A stretch of 64,000 nt of DNA from JAWWPG01 sp033850885 (GCA_033850885.1 JAWWPG010000021.1:1-64000); one strand, 5' to 3'; counted from the first letter of the stretch, positions 1 through 11,123 are shown. The notes: a model not told the origin generated them from the letters alone. A program made the numbers and translations.

Positions 1-2
1 AC

Positions 3-1004
3 CAGACCGACGCGGCCGGCGTTGCCGCGATGGCGGCCGCGGGCCTTCAGCCCGCCCACGGCATCGTCGTGCCGGTGACAATCTCCGAGGATGCGTCGCA
101 TTTCAAACACCGTGGTGAAGTCGTCTACTTGCCGCCGGCGTGGTTCTCCAGCAGTCCCCCGCCGCCGCTGCCGACGGTGATGATGATCGGCGGCGAGTTC
201 AACACGCCCGCCGATTGGCTGCGGGCCGGCAACGCGGCGAGAACGATCGACGAGATGGCGGCCAGGCACGGCGGCAACGCGCCGGTATTCGTCTTCGTGG
301 ACTCTGGGGGCGCGTTTAACAACGACACCGAATGCGTCAACGGAAGCCGAGGAAACGCGGCCGATCACCTCACTAAAGACGTTGTGTCATACATGATCTC
401 GAGGTTCGGTGTCAGCGCGGAGCCAGCGCGTTGGGGCATCGTCGGCTGGTCGATGGGCGGGACGTGCGCGCTGGACCTCACCGTCATGCATCCGGAGCTG
501 TTCAGCTCATTTGTCGACATCGCCGGCAACATGGGCCCCGAGGCCGGAACCAAGGCGCAAACCATCGCGCGGCTGTTCGGCGGCAACGCCGACGCCTGGG
601 CTGCCTTCGACCCTGCCACCGTGATCGCCAGACACGGCCGATACACCGGGGTCTCGGGCTGGTTCGATGTGTCATCGAGCAACCCGCCGAAGCATCATCG
701 CGGTCTGTCGGTGACGGACGCCAGCGACGTCTACCTCGGCGGCCGGGAGCCGATCGTCAACCCCAACGACCAGATCTCGGCGGCCGAGTCGTTGTGCGCA
801 CTCGGCCGCGCCAACGGCATCAACTGCGCCATCGTGGCTCAGCCCGGCAAGCACGACTGGCCGTTTGCGAGCAATGCTTTCGCCGCGGCACTGCCCTGGC
901 TGGCCGGTCGGCTGGACACTCCCGGGATGCAGAGGATTCCGGCACCGGCCACCTGGCCGCTCGCCTCGGCGCCGGCTCCGCACGCCGAGCCGGTCGGCCG
1001 CTGA
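3..1004 (+). CDS. Alpha/beta hydrolase (esterase-D type), 5' end cut by window edge
   Basis: Putative serine esterase of the alpha/beta-hydrolase fold. Residues are counted from the internal ATG at base 30. The nucleophile elbow is GWSMGG with Ser141, and the probable catalytic His275 lies in KHDWPFA near the C terminus. The frame stays open to the left edge with no stop or ribosome site before base 30. The mature gene therefore probably starts upstream; related mycobacterial proteins carry an N-terminal membrane region (from memory). Substrate unknown. Base composition is less GC-rich than the rest of the window, as in the next two genes. Fold assignment is firm, function is not. Confidence 0.75.
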   Translation, partial: QTDAAGVAAMAAAGLQPAHGIVVPVTISEDASHFKHRGEVVYLPPAWFSSSPPPPLPTVMMIGGEFNTPADWLRAGNAARTIDEMAARHGGNAPVFVFVDSGGAFNNDTECVNGSRGNAADHLTKDVVSYMISRFGVSAEPARWGIVGWSMGGTCALDLTVMHPELFSSFVDIAGNMGPEAGTKAQTIARLFGGNADAWAAFDPATVIARHGRYTGVSGWFDVSSSNPPKHHRGLSVTDASDVYLGGREPIVNPNDQISAAESLCALGRANGINCAIVAQPGKHDWPFASNAFAAALPWLAGRLDTPGMQRIPAPATWPLASAPAPHAEPVGR

Positions 1005-1022
1005 CACGGGTAGCGTGGCATC

Positions 1023-1286
1023 GTGCCCGACGAGCCGGAAAGTTCCGCCACCGAGCCCGATGCCGATACCGATGCCGATACCGGCTACACGAGCTCCGGG
1101 GTGCCGACGTTCGACTCAGTTCGGGAGAAGATCGAGTCCCGCTACGAAACATCGATCGGCGCAGCCGAATTGGATGCCGAGACCCCCGAGGGCCGCGATG
1201 TCGACGAGCAGTTCGAGGCGAGGCAGCGCGCAGCCGCCGATCGGCTGGCGCAAATCCGTGAATCGATGCGCGACGAGCCCCGCTGA
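1023..1286 (+). CDS. Small acidic conserved hypothetical protein
   Basis: An 87-residue protein starting at GTG 1023, 18 bases after the hydrolase stop. The first 20 residues are acidic with a short repeat (DADTDADT, encoded by a tandem 12-base repeat near 1058-1081). The remainder is predicted charged helix, including the stretches FDSVREKIESRY and EARQRAAADRLAQIRESM. No catalytic motif or membrane segment is visible. It resembles small uncharacterised mycobacterial proteins found near uvrA, from memory and unverified. It lies between an esterase and an HTH_42 protein and may be co-transcribed with them. Function unknown. Confidence 0.65.
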   Translation: MPDEPESSATEPDADTDADTGYTSSGVPTFDSVREKIESRYETSIGAAELDAETPEGRDVDEQFEARQRAAADRLAQIRESMRDEPR

Positions 1287-1304
1287 GCCCGCGGTCAGTG
1301 CACC

Positions 1305-2471
1305 GTGCGTGAATTCACTGCCGATGAGCGGCGAAGAAGGCTAATAAGCCGGCAGTTTCTCTCGCTCACCGATTCGATTACCCATGTGACCGCCAGACTG
1401 GTGGGCCTGCATGCCACCGATCCCGCCACGCCCTTTCTTTCGTTGTGGGCGCGATGCCCGGGTTTCGTCGCGGCCGACCTCGAGGACGAGTTGTACCAAA
1501 GCCACTCCGTGGTAAGGCATTTGGCGATGAGACGGACGCTGTGGGTCGTCATCGCTGATGACCTGCCGATCATTCAGTCCGCCGCCAGCAACCGGGTCGC
1601 AGCCAACGAACATCGCCGACTTGTCGCCGACCTTCACAAGGCGGGCCTTGCCGCTGACGGCGAACAGTGGTTGGCGACGGCATGTTCAGCCGTGCTGGGC
1701 CACCTCGGACGGCATGGGCCGCTCAGCAGCGCGGAATTACGGTCCGCGCTCCCCGAGATCAGCGGAACGTATGACCCCGCGCCCGGAAAACCATGGGGCG
1801 GGATGATTCCGGTGGCTCCCCGAGTGTTGACGGTGCTCTCGGCGCGGGGCGAGATTGTGCGCGGACCCAACGACGGAAGCTGGACCACGTCGAAGCCCCG
1901 GTGGGTGCCGACCACGGACTGGCTGGGGCAGCGCACCGCGCCGGCTGACGCCGTCGCCGAGTTGACGCGCCGCTGGCTGCACACCTTCGGGCCTGCCACC
2001 GTCGCCGACGTCAAATGGTGGTTCGGCACCACGCTGACGGCCGCGCGCAAGGCCTTGAGCGATATTGGGGCTGTGGAGGTCGACCTGGACTCCGGCCCGG
2101 GCTACGCGCTTCCCGACGATCTGGAGATCGAACCCGAGGTCGCACCGTCGGCGTCGCTGCTACCGGGCCTCGATGTGACTACGATGGGTTGGTTCGACCG
2201 CGATTGGTATCTCGGCGCGCATCGCGGTCAGGTCTTCGACCGCAACGGTAATGCTGGGCCCACCGCCTGGTGGAACGGCCGCGTGGTGGGCGGTTGGTAT
2301 CAGGATCACCAGGCGCACGTCCAGGTGCAACTCATGGAGGATCCCGGCCGTGACGGGCGGCGAGCATTGAAGCGGCGCGCTGCCGAACTCACGTCCTGGC
2401 TCGATGGTGTCCGCATCAAGCCTCGGTTTCCGTCGCCGTTGTTGAAGTCAGTCAATACCGGCGGGACGTGA
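1305..2471 (+). CDS. Winged-helix HTH_42 (AlkZ/YcaQ-like) protein
   Basis: A 388-residue protein of the HTH_42 superfamily, which includes DNA glycosylases such as AlkZ and YcaQ that excise bulky alkylated bases or unhook interstrand crosslinks. Family hallmarks are the N-terminal ARLVGLHATDPATPFLSLWAR segment, the central TWWFGTT-like winged-helix region and the C-terminal GGWYQDH strand. Where glycosylase members carry a Gln-x-Gln pair, this protein has His36-Ala-Thr38, so catalysis is uncertain. It starts at GTG 1305 and converges on uvrA with a 10-base gap. A second, more canonical HTH_42 protein lies at 29826-30962. Base composition is unlike the downstream genes. Confidence 0.8.
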   Translation: MREFTADERRRRLISRQFLSLTDSITHVTARLVGLHATDPATPFLSLWARCPGFVAADLEDELYQSHSVVRHLAMRRTLWVVIADDLPIIQSAASNRVAANEHRRLVADLHKAGLAADGEQWLATACSAVLGHLGRHGPLSSAELRSALPEISGTYDPAPGKPWGGMIPVAPRVLTVLSARGEIVRGPNDGSWTTSKPRWVPTTDWLGQRTAPADAVAELTRRWLHTFGPATVADVKWWFGTTLTAARKALSDIGAVEVDLDSGPGYALPDDLEIEPEVAPSASLLPGLDVTTMGWFDRDWYLGAHRGQVFDRNGNAGPTAWWNGRVVGGWYQDHQAHVQVQLMEDPGRDGRRALKRRAAELTSWLDGVRIKPRFPSPLLKSVNTGGT

Positions 2472-2481
2472 GGCGGCTAGC

Positions 2482-5382
<2,901 letters not shown>

Positions 5383-5517
5383 CAGTCGTCCTCATTCGAC
5401 ACGAGATCGTCCGAGCGGCCCAGCCTGTCTCCACCCACATCTGTCACCCGGGCCATGATGGCATGGCACACCGACAGCTTTCGTCGCGTGTTCCAGGCGG
5501 ATGCCGGTCTGGCCGTG

Positions 5518-5533
5518 TCGAACATACGTTCGC
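5518..5533 (-). promoter_or_regulatory. LexA (SOS) box upstream of uvrA
   Basis: TCGAACATACGTTCGC differs at one base from the actinobacterial/Bacillus LexA consensus TCGAAC-N4-GTTCGA. On the minus strand a possible promoter precedes it: TTACCC (5563-5558), a 17-base spacer, then TAGGAT (5540-5535). The box would therefore cover the transcription start of uvrA. The divergent isomerase-type gene begins 104 bases to the right and could be co-controlled. LexA control of uvrA is well established in related bacteria; the promoter call is my inference. Confidence 0.8.
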
Positions 5534-5636
5534 CATCCTACCCAACCGTTCAAGTCGGGGTAACCCGCGTCTCGGCGCGTCGACAACAGGTGGCGACACG
5601 CGCGCCGGCGACCCAATCGCCGGTAGGTTCTGATCC

Positions 5637-6350
5637 ATGGACCGCCAGGTTGCCGACGACATCGAGGCCCTGACGGCATCGACGCGTACCCTCCAGCGGA
5701 CGATCGCCGACCTCACCGACGAGCAGGTAGGCACCCCGTCCCTGCTGCCGGGCTGGACCCGCGGGCACGTGCTGACCCATCTAGCTCGCAACGCCGACGG
5801 GTTCCTCAACCTGCTGGCATGGGCGCGCACCGGTGTCGAGCAGCCGATGTACGTCAGCCAGGAGAGTCGTGCCGCCGACATCGAGGCGGGGGCCCACCGA
5901 ACGGCCGCCGACCTGATCGCCGACGTCCAGGAATCCCAGGATCGCCTCGCCGCCGCGATAGCGGACCTCGACGACGACGAGTACTGGCGCAGGGTCGTCC
6001 GCGTGGGCAAGGCCGACCGCGAGAGACCCGCCGCCCAGATCCCGATGATCCGTCGCGTCGAGGTCGAGGTGCACCACGTCGACCTCGATCTCGACTACAC
6101 GCTCGCCCACCTGCCTACCGACCTCGTCACGGCGATGCTCACCGACATCACCCACGACCTCTCGACGCGCGACGACCTTGCTGGGTTCGTCCTGGTCGCC
6201 AATGACGACGAGGGGACCTGGGTGGTCGGCGATGGGGGAGCTGAGATCACCGGCACTCCCCCGTCGCTGCTCGGCTGGCTGCTCGGTCGGACCCAGGGCA
6301 TCGGGCTTCACAGTGATGAGCCGCTCCCCGACCTCGGCCCCTGGCGCTGA
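5637..6350 (+). CDS. Maleylpyruvate isomerase-family mycothiol-dependent protein (DinB/MDMPI_N)
   Basis: A 237-residue protein with an N-terminal DinB-like four-helix metal-binding domain. The family signature LLPGWTRGHVLTHLARNADG is at about residues 40-60, followed by a C-terminal domain of about 80 residues ending in SLLGWLLGR. Members include mycothiol-dependent maleylpyruvate isomerase and many uncharacterised mycothiol S-transferases. The histidines in GHVLTHLARN and the EVEVHHVDLD segment are the expected divalent-metal ligands. It is divergent from uvrA and shares the 254-base intergenic region with the SOS box. It points to a mycothiol-producing host. Substrate cannot be read from the sequence. 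Confidence 0.82.
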   Translation: MDRQVADDIEALTASTRTLQRTIADLTDEQVGTPSLLPGWTRGHVLTHLARNADGFLNLLAWARTGVEQPMYVSQESRAADIEAGAHRTAADLIADVQESQDRLAAAIADLDDDEYWRRVVRVGKADRERPAAQIPMIRRVEVEVHHVDLDLDYTLAHLPTDLVTAMLTDITHDLSTRDDLAGFVLVANDDEGTWVVGDGGAEITGTPPSLLGWLLGRTQGIGLHSDEPLPDLGPWR

Positions 6351-6390
6351 CCCCGGCGGTTAGCATGTGACGGATGTGTGGAGGAGAGCG

Positions 6391-7041
6391 ATGAGCTACT
6401 GGGGCAAGGTCAAACCGGGTACACCGGCGGTGCGGGAGCTACCCGAGCTGATGATCACCAAGGCGTCGGTCGGGCCGATGGACAACAACGCGTACCTGCT
6501 GCGGTGTCGCCGTACCGACGACCAGGTGCTGATCGACGCGGCAGCCGAGCCCGACACCCTGCTGAAGCTCATCGGCTCCGGTGGCTTGGCCCGGGTTATC
6601 ACGACGCACCGGCACGGCGACCACTGGCAGGCACTCGGTGACGTCGTCGCGGCCACCGGCGCGGAGACCGTCGCCGGGTCCGCGGACGTCGAGGGCATCC
6701 CGGTCTCCACGACGACGACCGTCGACGACGGCGACACGGTGACCGTCGGGTCATGCACCTTGCAGGTCATCCACCTGGTGGGGCACACGCCAGGGTCGAT
6801 AGCGCTGCTCTACGACGACCCCGAGGGCATGCCGCACATCTTCACCGGTGACAGCCTCTTCCCCGGGGGGCCGGGCAAGACAGCGTCTCCGGCGGACTTC
6901 ACGTCCCTGATGGACGACCTGGAGGCCAAGGTGTTCGACCGCCTACCCGACGAGACCTGGGTGTACCCGGGGCACGGCAAGGACACCACCCTGGGTGCCG
7001 AGCGCCCCCACCTCGGCGAGTGGCGCGCCCGGGGCTGGTGA
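6391..7041 (+). CDS. Metallo-beta-lactamase fold hydrolase (glyoxalase II-like)
   Basis: A 216-residue MBL-fold metal-dependent hydrolase. The metal motif is THRHGDHW, with further ligands in VGHTPGS, FTGDSLF and YPGHGKDT, the glyoxalase-II/persulfide-dioxygenase pattern. ATG 6391 is chosen because GAGGAG lies at 6381-6386; a GTG 24 bases upstream lacks a ribosome site. A related hydrolase sits next to uvrA in mycobacteria as well (from memory), so the neighbourhood is conserved. The substrate is probably a thioester or mycothiol conjugate, given the neighbour at 5637. That is inference. Confidence 0.85.
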   Translation: MSYWGKVKPGTPAVRELPELMITKASVGPMDNNAYLLRCRRTDDQVLIDAAAEPDTLLKLIGSGGLARVITTHRHGDHWQALGDVVAATGAETVAGSADVEGIPVSTTTTVDDGDTVTVGSCTLQVIHLVGHTPGSIALLYDDPEGMPHIFTGDSLFPGGPGKTASPADFTSLMDDLEAKVFDRLPDETWVYPGHGKDTTLGAERPHLGEWRARGW

Positions 7042-7197
7042 GCGGAGCAGCCCCGCTGCGTCGGGCTCCCGGGTGTCCCAGGTCAACCTGGCAAGGAACG
7101 CAACGGTTGAGCTTGCCCTTGCTGGGACCAGCCGTCCCGTTCCTTACCATTCACGTTTCCGCAAGGTTGCATCGCCCACGCGAGGTAGCATCGCCCA

Positions 7198-7383
7198 ATG
7201 GCGAGGCTGGTTCGGATTTCACTGCTGGTCGCAATTGCGTTCTTCCTTCTCGCGGGCGTGGTTGTCGGCATCGGCGCGGACACCGGGCCCTTCGAGAAGG
7301 TCGTGCTGGCCGGGTTGGGCGCGCTGCTGGTCCTGGCAGCCGCCAAGGTGCGGCGATTCGGCCGACCCCGATCGGCTCAATGA
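7198..7383 (+). CDS. Small two-pass membrane protein
   Basis: A 61-residue protein with two hydrophobic segments (about residues 6-25 and 34-49) and a basic C terminus (KVRRFGRPR). ATG 7198 follows a short repeat of GCATCGCCCA (around 7169 and 7188). Its TGA stop overlaps the ATG of the next gene (7380) in an ATGA junction, so it is probably the first cistron of the 7198-10005 operon. No family recognised. A role in anchoring or signalling for the peptidoglycan enzymes downstream is only a guess from context. Confidence 0.6.
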   Translation: MARLVRISLLVAIAFFLLAGVVVGIGADTGPFEKVVLAGLGALLVLAAAKVRRFGRPRSAQ

Positions 7384-8210
7384 GCGGGACCACGCCCGCT
7401 CTCACGTCGTACGTCGAAAGGCTCCCCTCGGACGGGGAGTACTCGTTGTGGGTGGGACCACTCGACGGGCCGGCAACGGTGCAGCACAACGCCGGTCATC
7501 AGCACTACGCCGCCAGCACGATGAAGCTCGCGCTGGTGATCGCCGCCTACCGGAGGGCGGACGCCGGCACCCTCGACCTGGGCCAGTCCGTCATCGTCCA
7601 CGACGACTTCGAGTCGGCCATCGGCTGCACCCGTTTCTCGATCGACCGCACCGAGGACAGCGACGAGCAGACGTGGCGGCGAATGGGCGAACGCGTTGCG
7701 CTCCGGTGGCTCGCCAACCGGGCGATCGTGAGGTCGGGGAACCTCGCCACGAACCTCCTCCTCGAGTCGGTCGGGCTGCCGGCCGTCGCCGAGACCCTGG
7801 AGTTCCTCGGTGCGAAGTCCAGCACGGTGGCGCGTGGGATCGAGGATGCCCCCGCCCGCGAAGCCGGGCACCAGAACCTCGTGACGGCCGAAGACCTTGC
7901 GCTGACCTTGAGACAGGTTGCCGGTCAGCAAGCGGCATCCCCCGAGTCCTGCCGGGAGGTGCTCGCGACGTTGGCCGCCCAGCAGATCAACGACGCCATC
8001 CCCGTCGGGGTCCCGCCCGGCACCAAGGTGGCCCACAAGTCGGGCTGGGTGCAGGGAATATCCCACGACGCCGGCATCGTGTTTCCGCCCGACGCGCCGC
8101 CGTACGTCCTCGTCGTGTGCACGACGTCGACACTGGCCGAGCAGGAGTCGCTCGACCTGATCGCCGCCGCGGCGGCCGCGTCGTGGCAGGACCGAGGAGT
8201 CATCTCGTGA
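7380..8210 (+). CDS. Serine beta-lactamase-fold (class A-like) hydrolase
   Basis: A 276-residue protein of the serine beta-lactamase/penicillin-binding fold. It has the three active-site boxes in order: S46-T-M-K49, S119-G-N121 and K220-S-G. There is no signal peptide, which is unusual for a true beta-lactamase and suggests a cytoplasmic peptidase or amidase-type role. It is translationally coupled on both sides: ATGA at 7380 with the small membrane gene, and GTGA at 8207 with the epimerase. With the epimerase and NlpC/P60 genes downstream, a role in cleaving recycled cell-wall peptides is likely by inference. Activity on beta-lactams is not excluded. Confidence 0.8.
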   Translation: MSGTTPALTSYVERLPSDGEYSLWVGPLDGPATVQHNAGHQHYAASTMKLALVIAAYRRADAGTLDLGQSVIVHDDFESAIGCTRFSIDRTEDSDEQTWRRMGERVALRWLANRAIVRSGNLATNLLLESVGLPAVAETLEFLGAKSSTVARGIEDAPAREAGHQNLVTAEDLALTLRQVAGQQAASPESCREVLATLAAQQINDAIPVGVPPGTKVAHKSGWVQGISHDAGIVFPPDAPPYVLVVCTTSTLAEQESLDLIAAAAAASWQDRGVIS

Positions 8211-9280
8211 CGATCCGGGAGATCCGGACACATCGCCTCATCGCTTCCCTGCACACGCCATTCGTCACCGCGTTACGACGGACCAGCCTGCTCGAGACCA
8301 CGGTCGTGGAGGTCGTCGACTCCGACGGCGGGCGCGGCTTCGGGGAGGCGCCACAGGTGTGGCGGGTGACCGGTGAGTCGCTCGCCGGAGCCGAGGCATG
8401 CATCGCAGGCCCTCTGACGGACGTGGTGCTCGGACGCTCGACTGACGACATCAGCGAGCTCACGGCCGACGTGTCCGCGGCGGTCGTCGGCAACCAGGGA
8501 GCGAAGGCGGCAGTGGACGTCGCGCTGCACGACCTCGCCGCGCGAAGGCTGCGCACCTCGCTGCCCCGTCTTCTGGGCACGACCCGACACCAGGTCGAGA
8601 CCGACGTCACGGTGAGCTCGGGCAACGCGGCAACGCCCGTCGAGGCCGCCCGGGCCCGGGTGGCCGAAGGCTTCACCGTGCTCAAGCTGAAGGTCGGGAC
8701 CGATCCGTTGACGGACATCGAGACCGTGTGCTCGGTGCACTCGGCGGTCGGGCCCGAGGTGCGGATCCGAGTCGACGCCAACCAGGGCTGGACCGTGCGC
8801 CAGGCCATCCACGTCATCCACGCCCTGGAGGACGCGCAGGTCACCGTCGAGTTCATCGAGCAGCCGGTCGCGGCGGCAGACCTGAAGGGCCTGGCCCGTG
8901 TCACGGCCGCGGTCGAGACCCCGGTCATGGCGGACGAGAGCGTCTTCGGGCTGCGGGACCTTTCCAGGATCATCGAGCTCGGCGCCGCGGACCTGGTCAA
9001 CATCAAGCTCGCGAAGTGCGGCGGTCTCACGACGGCCCTCGCGATGACCCGACTCGCCACGGCCCATGGCATGGGGTACATCATCGGTTCGATGATGGAA
9101 GGCCAGATCGGCGTCGGAGCGGCGGCCTCACTGGTGGCGGCCGTCGGCTCGACTCTGACGAGCGACCTCGACGCGGCGTGGTGGCTGGCGGGTCGACCGA
9201 TGATGGGCGGTCTCGTGTACGACGGGTCCACCGTGGTGCTCCCATCAGCTGCCGGCCTCGGCATCGAGGGGCTCAGCTGA
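8207..9280 (+). CDS. Dipeptide epimerase, L-Ala-D/L-Glu type (enolase superfamily)
   Basis: A 357-residue mandelate-racemase/muconate-lactonizing subgroup enzyme. Catalytic lysines are K162 in LKLKVG and K267 in NIKLAK; magnesium ligands are D190 (RVDANQGW), E218 (IEQP) and D243 (ADES). This pattern fits L-Ala-D/L-Glu epimerases (YkfB/YcjG), which convert the muropeptide dipeptide L-Ala-D-Glu to L-Ala-L-Glu in the cytosol. The GTG start overlaps the previous stop (GTGA), and its own TGA overlaps the ATG of the NlpC/P60 gene. Bacillus ykfB is likewise beside an NlpC/P60 gene, ykfC, which supports the substrate. Confidence 0.88.
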   Translation: MTIREIRTHRLIASLHTPFVTALRRTSLLETTVVEVVDSDGGRGFGEAPQVWRVTGESLAGAEACIAGPLTDVVLGRSTDDISELTADVSAAVVGNQGAKAAVDVALHDLAARRLRTSLPRLLGTTRHQVETDVTVSSGNAATPVEAARARVAEGFTVLKLKVGTDPLTDIETVCSVHSAVGPEVRIRVDANQGWTVRQAIHVIHALEDAQVTVEFIEQPVAAADLKGLARVTAAVETPVMADESVFGLRDLSRIIELGAADLVNIKLAKCGGLTTALAMTRLATAHGMGYIIGSMMEGQIGVGAAASLVAAVGSTLTSDLDAAWWLAGRPMMGGLVYDGSTVVLPSAAGLGIEGLS

Positions 9281-10005
9281 TGACGGCCGAGGGCTGCCTG
9301 GTATCGGTCGAGGTTTCCACCATGTGGACCTCCCCGCAGGCTCCGCGCGAGATGGACGCCCCGGCCGTCGCGGACCAGCCCGACGTCAAGGCATGGCTGG
9401 ACGCCCTCGACGCGGAAGGTGCCGACGCCCGCAAGGGGCTGCACGGGCGCACGCTGACCCAGCTGGTCACCGGCGAACCCGTCGACATCGTCGAGGAGTC
9501 CGCGGGCTGGGTACGCGTGGTCGCCCCCTGGCAGCCGGCGGCCGCCGACAGTCGCGGCTATCCGGGATGGGTGCCGAGCAGCCATCTCTCGCCCCGCGCG
9601 GGCGACTCCCCGCCGCCGCCCTCGGACGGCGTCGAGGCGGAACGGCTGGCGATCTGTCGGGCGGCGCACCTGCATCTTGGCCTGCCCTACCTCTGGGGGG
9701 GTACGTCGCCGTACGGGCTGGACTGCTCGGGACTCGTCCACCACACCTACCGGCGAGCCGGCATCGTGGTGCCCCGCGACGCCCACGACCAGTACCAGGC
9801 CGCGACGCCGGTGCCCCTTGGAGACGAGCAGCCGGGGGACCTGTACTTCTTCGCGAAGCCCGATGGCTGGGTCTTCCACGTGGGCTTCGTCACCGGCACT
9901 CGGACGATGCTGCACGCCCCCGAGTCGGGCCGTTTCATCGAGGACGCGGCCCTGGCGCCGGGCAGGCTGGAGACGCTCTTCGCGGTCGGCCGCTTCCTGG
10001 CCTGA
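9280..10005 (+). CDS. SH3b-NlpC/P60 endopeptidase (YkfC-like)
   Basis: A 241-residue protein with an SH3-like region (about residues 55-105) and a C-terminal NlpC/P60 cysteine peptidase domain. The catalytic Cys149 is in LDCSGLVH, His200 in VFHVGF, and the third polar residue is His212 in LHAPESG. There is no signal peptide, so it would act in the cytosol. YkfC-type enzymes cleave gamma-D-Glu-diaminopimelate bonds in muropeptides after the sugar is removed. ATG 9280 overlaps the epimerase stop. The pair recreates the Bacillus ykfB-ykfC arrangement. It ends just before a palindromic repeat cluster. Confidence 0.88.
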   Translation: MTAEGCLVSVEVSTMWTSPQAPREMDAPAVADQPDVKAWLDALDAEGADARKGLHGRTLTQLVTGEPVDIVEESAGWVRVVAPWQPAAADSRGYPGWVPSSHLSPRAGDSPPPPSDGVEAERLAICRAAHLHLGLPYLWGGTSPYGLDCSGLVHHTYRRAGIVVPRDAHDQYQAATPVPLGDEQPGDLYFFAKPDGWVFHVGFVTGTRTMLHAPESGRFIEDAALAPGRLETLFAVGRFLA

Positions 10006-10033
10006 CGGTTCACTGCCGGCGCCGGAGCCGGCG

Positions 10034-10117
10034 TTTGCCTGGCATGCCAGGCAGATGCACTGTTTGCCAGCCAGGCCTGCCGGGCAAACGATGCGCTTGC
10101 CCGGCATGCCAGGCAAA
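10034..10117. repeat. Cluster of three palindromic TTGCC...GGCA elements
   Basis: Three short inverted repeats follow each other after the NlpC/P60 gene. The first, at 10034-10053, contains the perfect palindrome TGCCTGGCATGCCAGGCA. The second, at 10063-10088, has TTTGCC and GGCAAA arms around AGGCCT. The third, at 10096-10117, is TTGCCCGGCATGCC followed by AGGCAAA. Each could form a GC-rich hairpin. Transcription termination for the operon is possible, but there is no U-tract. An intergenic repeat family is equally possible. Confidence 0.7.
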
Positions 10118-10176
10118 CCCGCGCGAGGCGGTACATGCTCCGTATAGGAACCATCTACTGTGTAAAGTTGCCAAGC

Positions 10177-10344
10177 ATGGCGCAGCCCAAGGAACCGGTA
10201 CGGGCGAACGCGGACGCCTCCCCGCTGAGCCGGGACGCCGTGGTGGAGAACTACGCCGAGGGGATCGAGGTGGTCGTCTCCGGCCTTGCGGGTGCTGCCC
10301 GGGCACGGACGTTGGTCGATAGCTCGACGGGCAGCCAGCCGTGA
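10177..10344 (+). CDS. Short hypothetical ORF, possible regulator remnant
   Basis: A 55-residue reading frame from ATG 10177. Residues 15-22 (PLSRDAVV) resemble the start of TetR-type repressors, but no helix-turn-helix follows, so it may be a truncated or frameshifted regulator. TACTGTGTAA at 10156-10165 lies just upstream, and the same 10-mer is found upstream of the sigma gene. The stop overlaps the start of the methyltransferase gene at 10341 (GTGA). It could therefore be a genuine short leader cistron. Coding status is uncertain. Confidence 0.35.
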   Translation: MAQPKEPVRANADASPLSRDAVVENYAEGIEVVVSGLAGAARARTLVDSSTGSQP

Positions 10345-11102
10345 CGTTCGAAGTCTCTGCCGATGCCTATGCCCGCTTCATGGGCCAGTACTCCGAGCCG
10401 TTGGCGGTCCGGTTCATGGAGCTGGCCGGTGTGCGTCCTGGCCAGCGGGCGCTGGACGTCGGGTGCGGACCGGGGGTGCTGACAGCGCCACTGGTCGAGC
10501 GCCTCGGCGAGGACGCCGTCTCGGCGATCGACCCTTCCGAGTCGTTCGTCGCGGCCGCTCGCTCGCGCTTCCCCGGAGTCGATGTCAGAAGCGGTGTGGC
10601 CGAGCACCTCCCCTATTCCCACGACACCTTCGACGCCAGCCTCGCCCAGCTCGTCGTGCAGTTCATGGACGATCCCGTGGCCGGGCTGTCGGAGATGGGA
10701 CGCGTCACCCGAACCGGCGGCGTGGTCGCGGCATCGGTGTGGGACCACGGCCCAGACGGCGGTGGACCGCTGGCGACCTTCTGGCGCGCCGTGCACGAGA
10801 TGGAGCCCGACACGCCGGGTGAGTCGGAGCTCCCCGGGACCCGGGAGGGCGACCTGTCGCGGCTCTGCGAAGCCGCGAGCCTCCAGGACGTCGAGGAGAC
10901 GTCGCTCACCGTCACGGTCGCCTTCGCGACGTTCGACCAGTGGTGGGAGCCCTACACGCTGGGCGTCGGGCCGGCAGGTGCCCACGTCGCGAAGCTCGAC
11001 CGCGGGAAGCGGGACGCGCTGCGTGCCCAATGCGCGCGGCTGCTGCCACCAGCCCCCTTCGAGGTGGCCGCCTCGGCCTGGTGCGTGCGCGCCCACGCCT
11101 GA
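10341..11102 (+). CDS. Class I SAM-dependent methyltransferase
   Basis: A 253-residue Rossmann-fold methyltransferase. Motif I is ALDVGCGPGVLTAPLVERL (about residues 33-51), with the acidic SAM ribose residue in AIDPSESF and motif III-like GGVVAASVWD. The UbiE/Methyltransf_11 pattern fits small-molecule methylation; the substrate is not evident. GTG 10341 overlaps the preceding short frame. The gene converges on the MmcQ/YjbR gene with about 20 bases between stops and no strong terminator. Neighbours do not suggest a pathway. Confidence 0.85.
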   Translation: MTFEVSADAYARFMGQYSEPLAVRFMELAGVRPGQRALDVGCGPGVLTAPLVERLGEDAVSAIDPSESFVAAARSRFPGVDVRSGVAEHLPYSHDTFDASLAQLVVQFMDDPVAGLSEMGRVTRTGGVVAASVWDHGPDGGGPLATFWRAVHEMEPDTPGESELPGTREGDLSRLCEAASLQDVEETSLTVTVAFATFDQWWEPYTLGVGPAGAHVAKLDRGKRDALRAQCARLLPPAPFEVAASAWCVRAHA

Positions 11103-11123
11103 CCCGCGCCTGAGCGGCGGACG

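Noticed and set aside
7042..7197. Possible small RNA or riboswitch before the recycling operon
   Set aside because: Only a short repeat of GCATCGCCCA and weak pairing are visible, with no known riboswitch core.
8728..9279. Alternative start of the NlpC/P60 protein inside the epimerase gene
   Set aside because: The upstream extension is the epimerase in another frame; ATG 9280 at the ATGA overlap gives a complete SH3b-NlpC/P60 protein.
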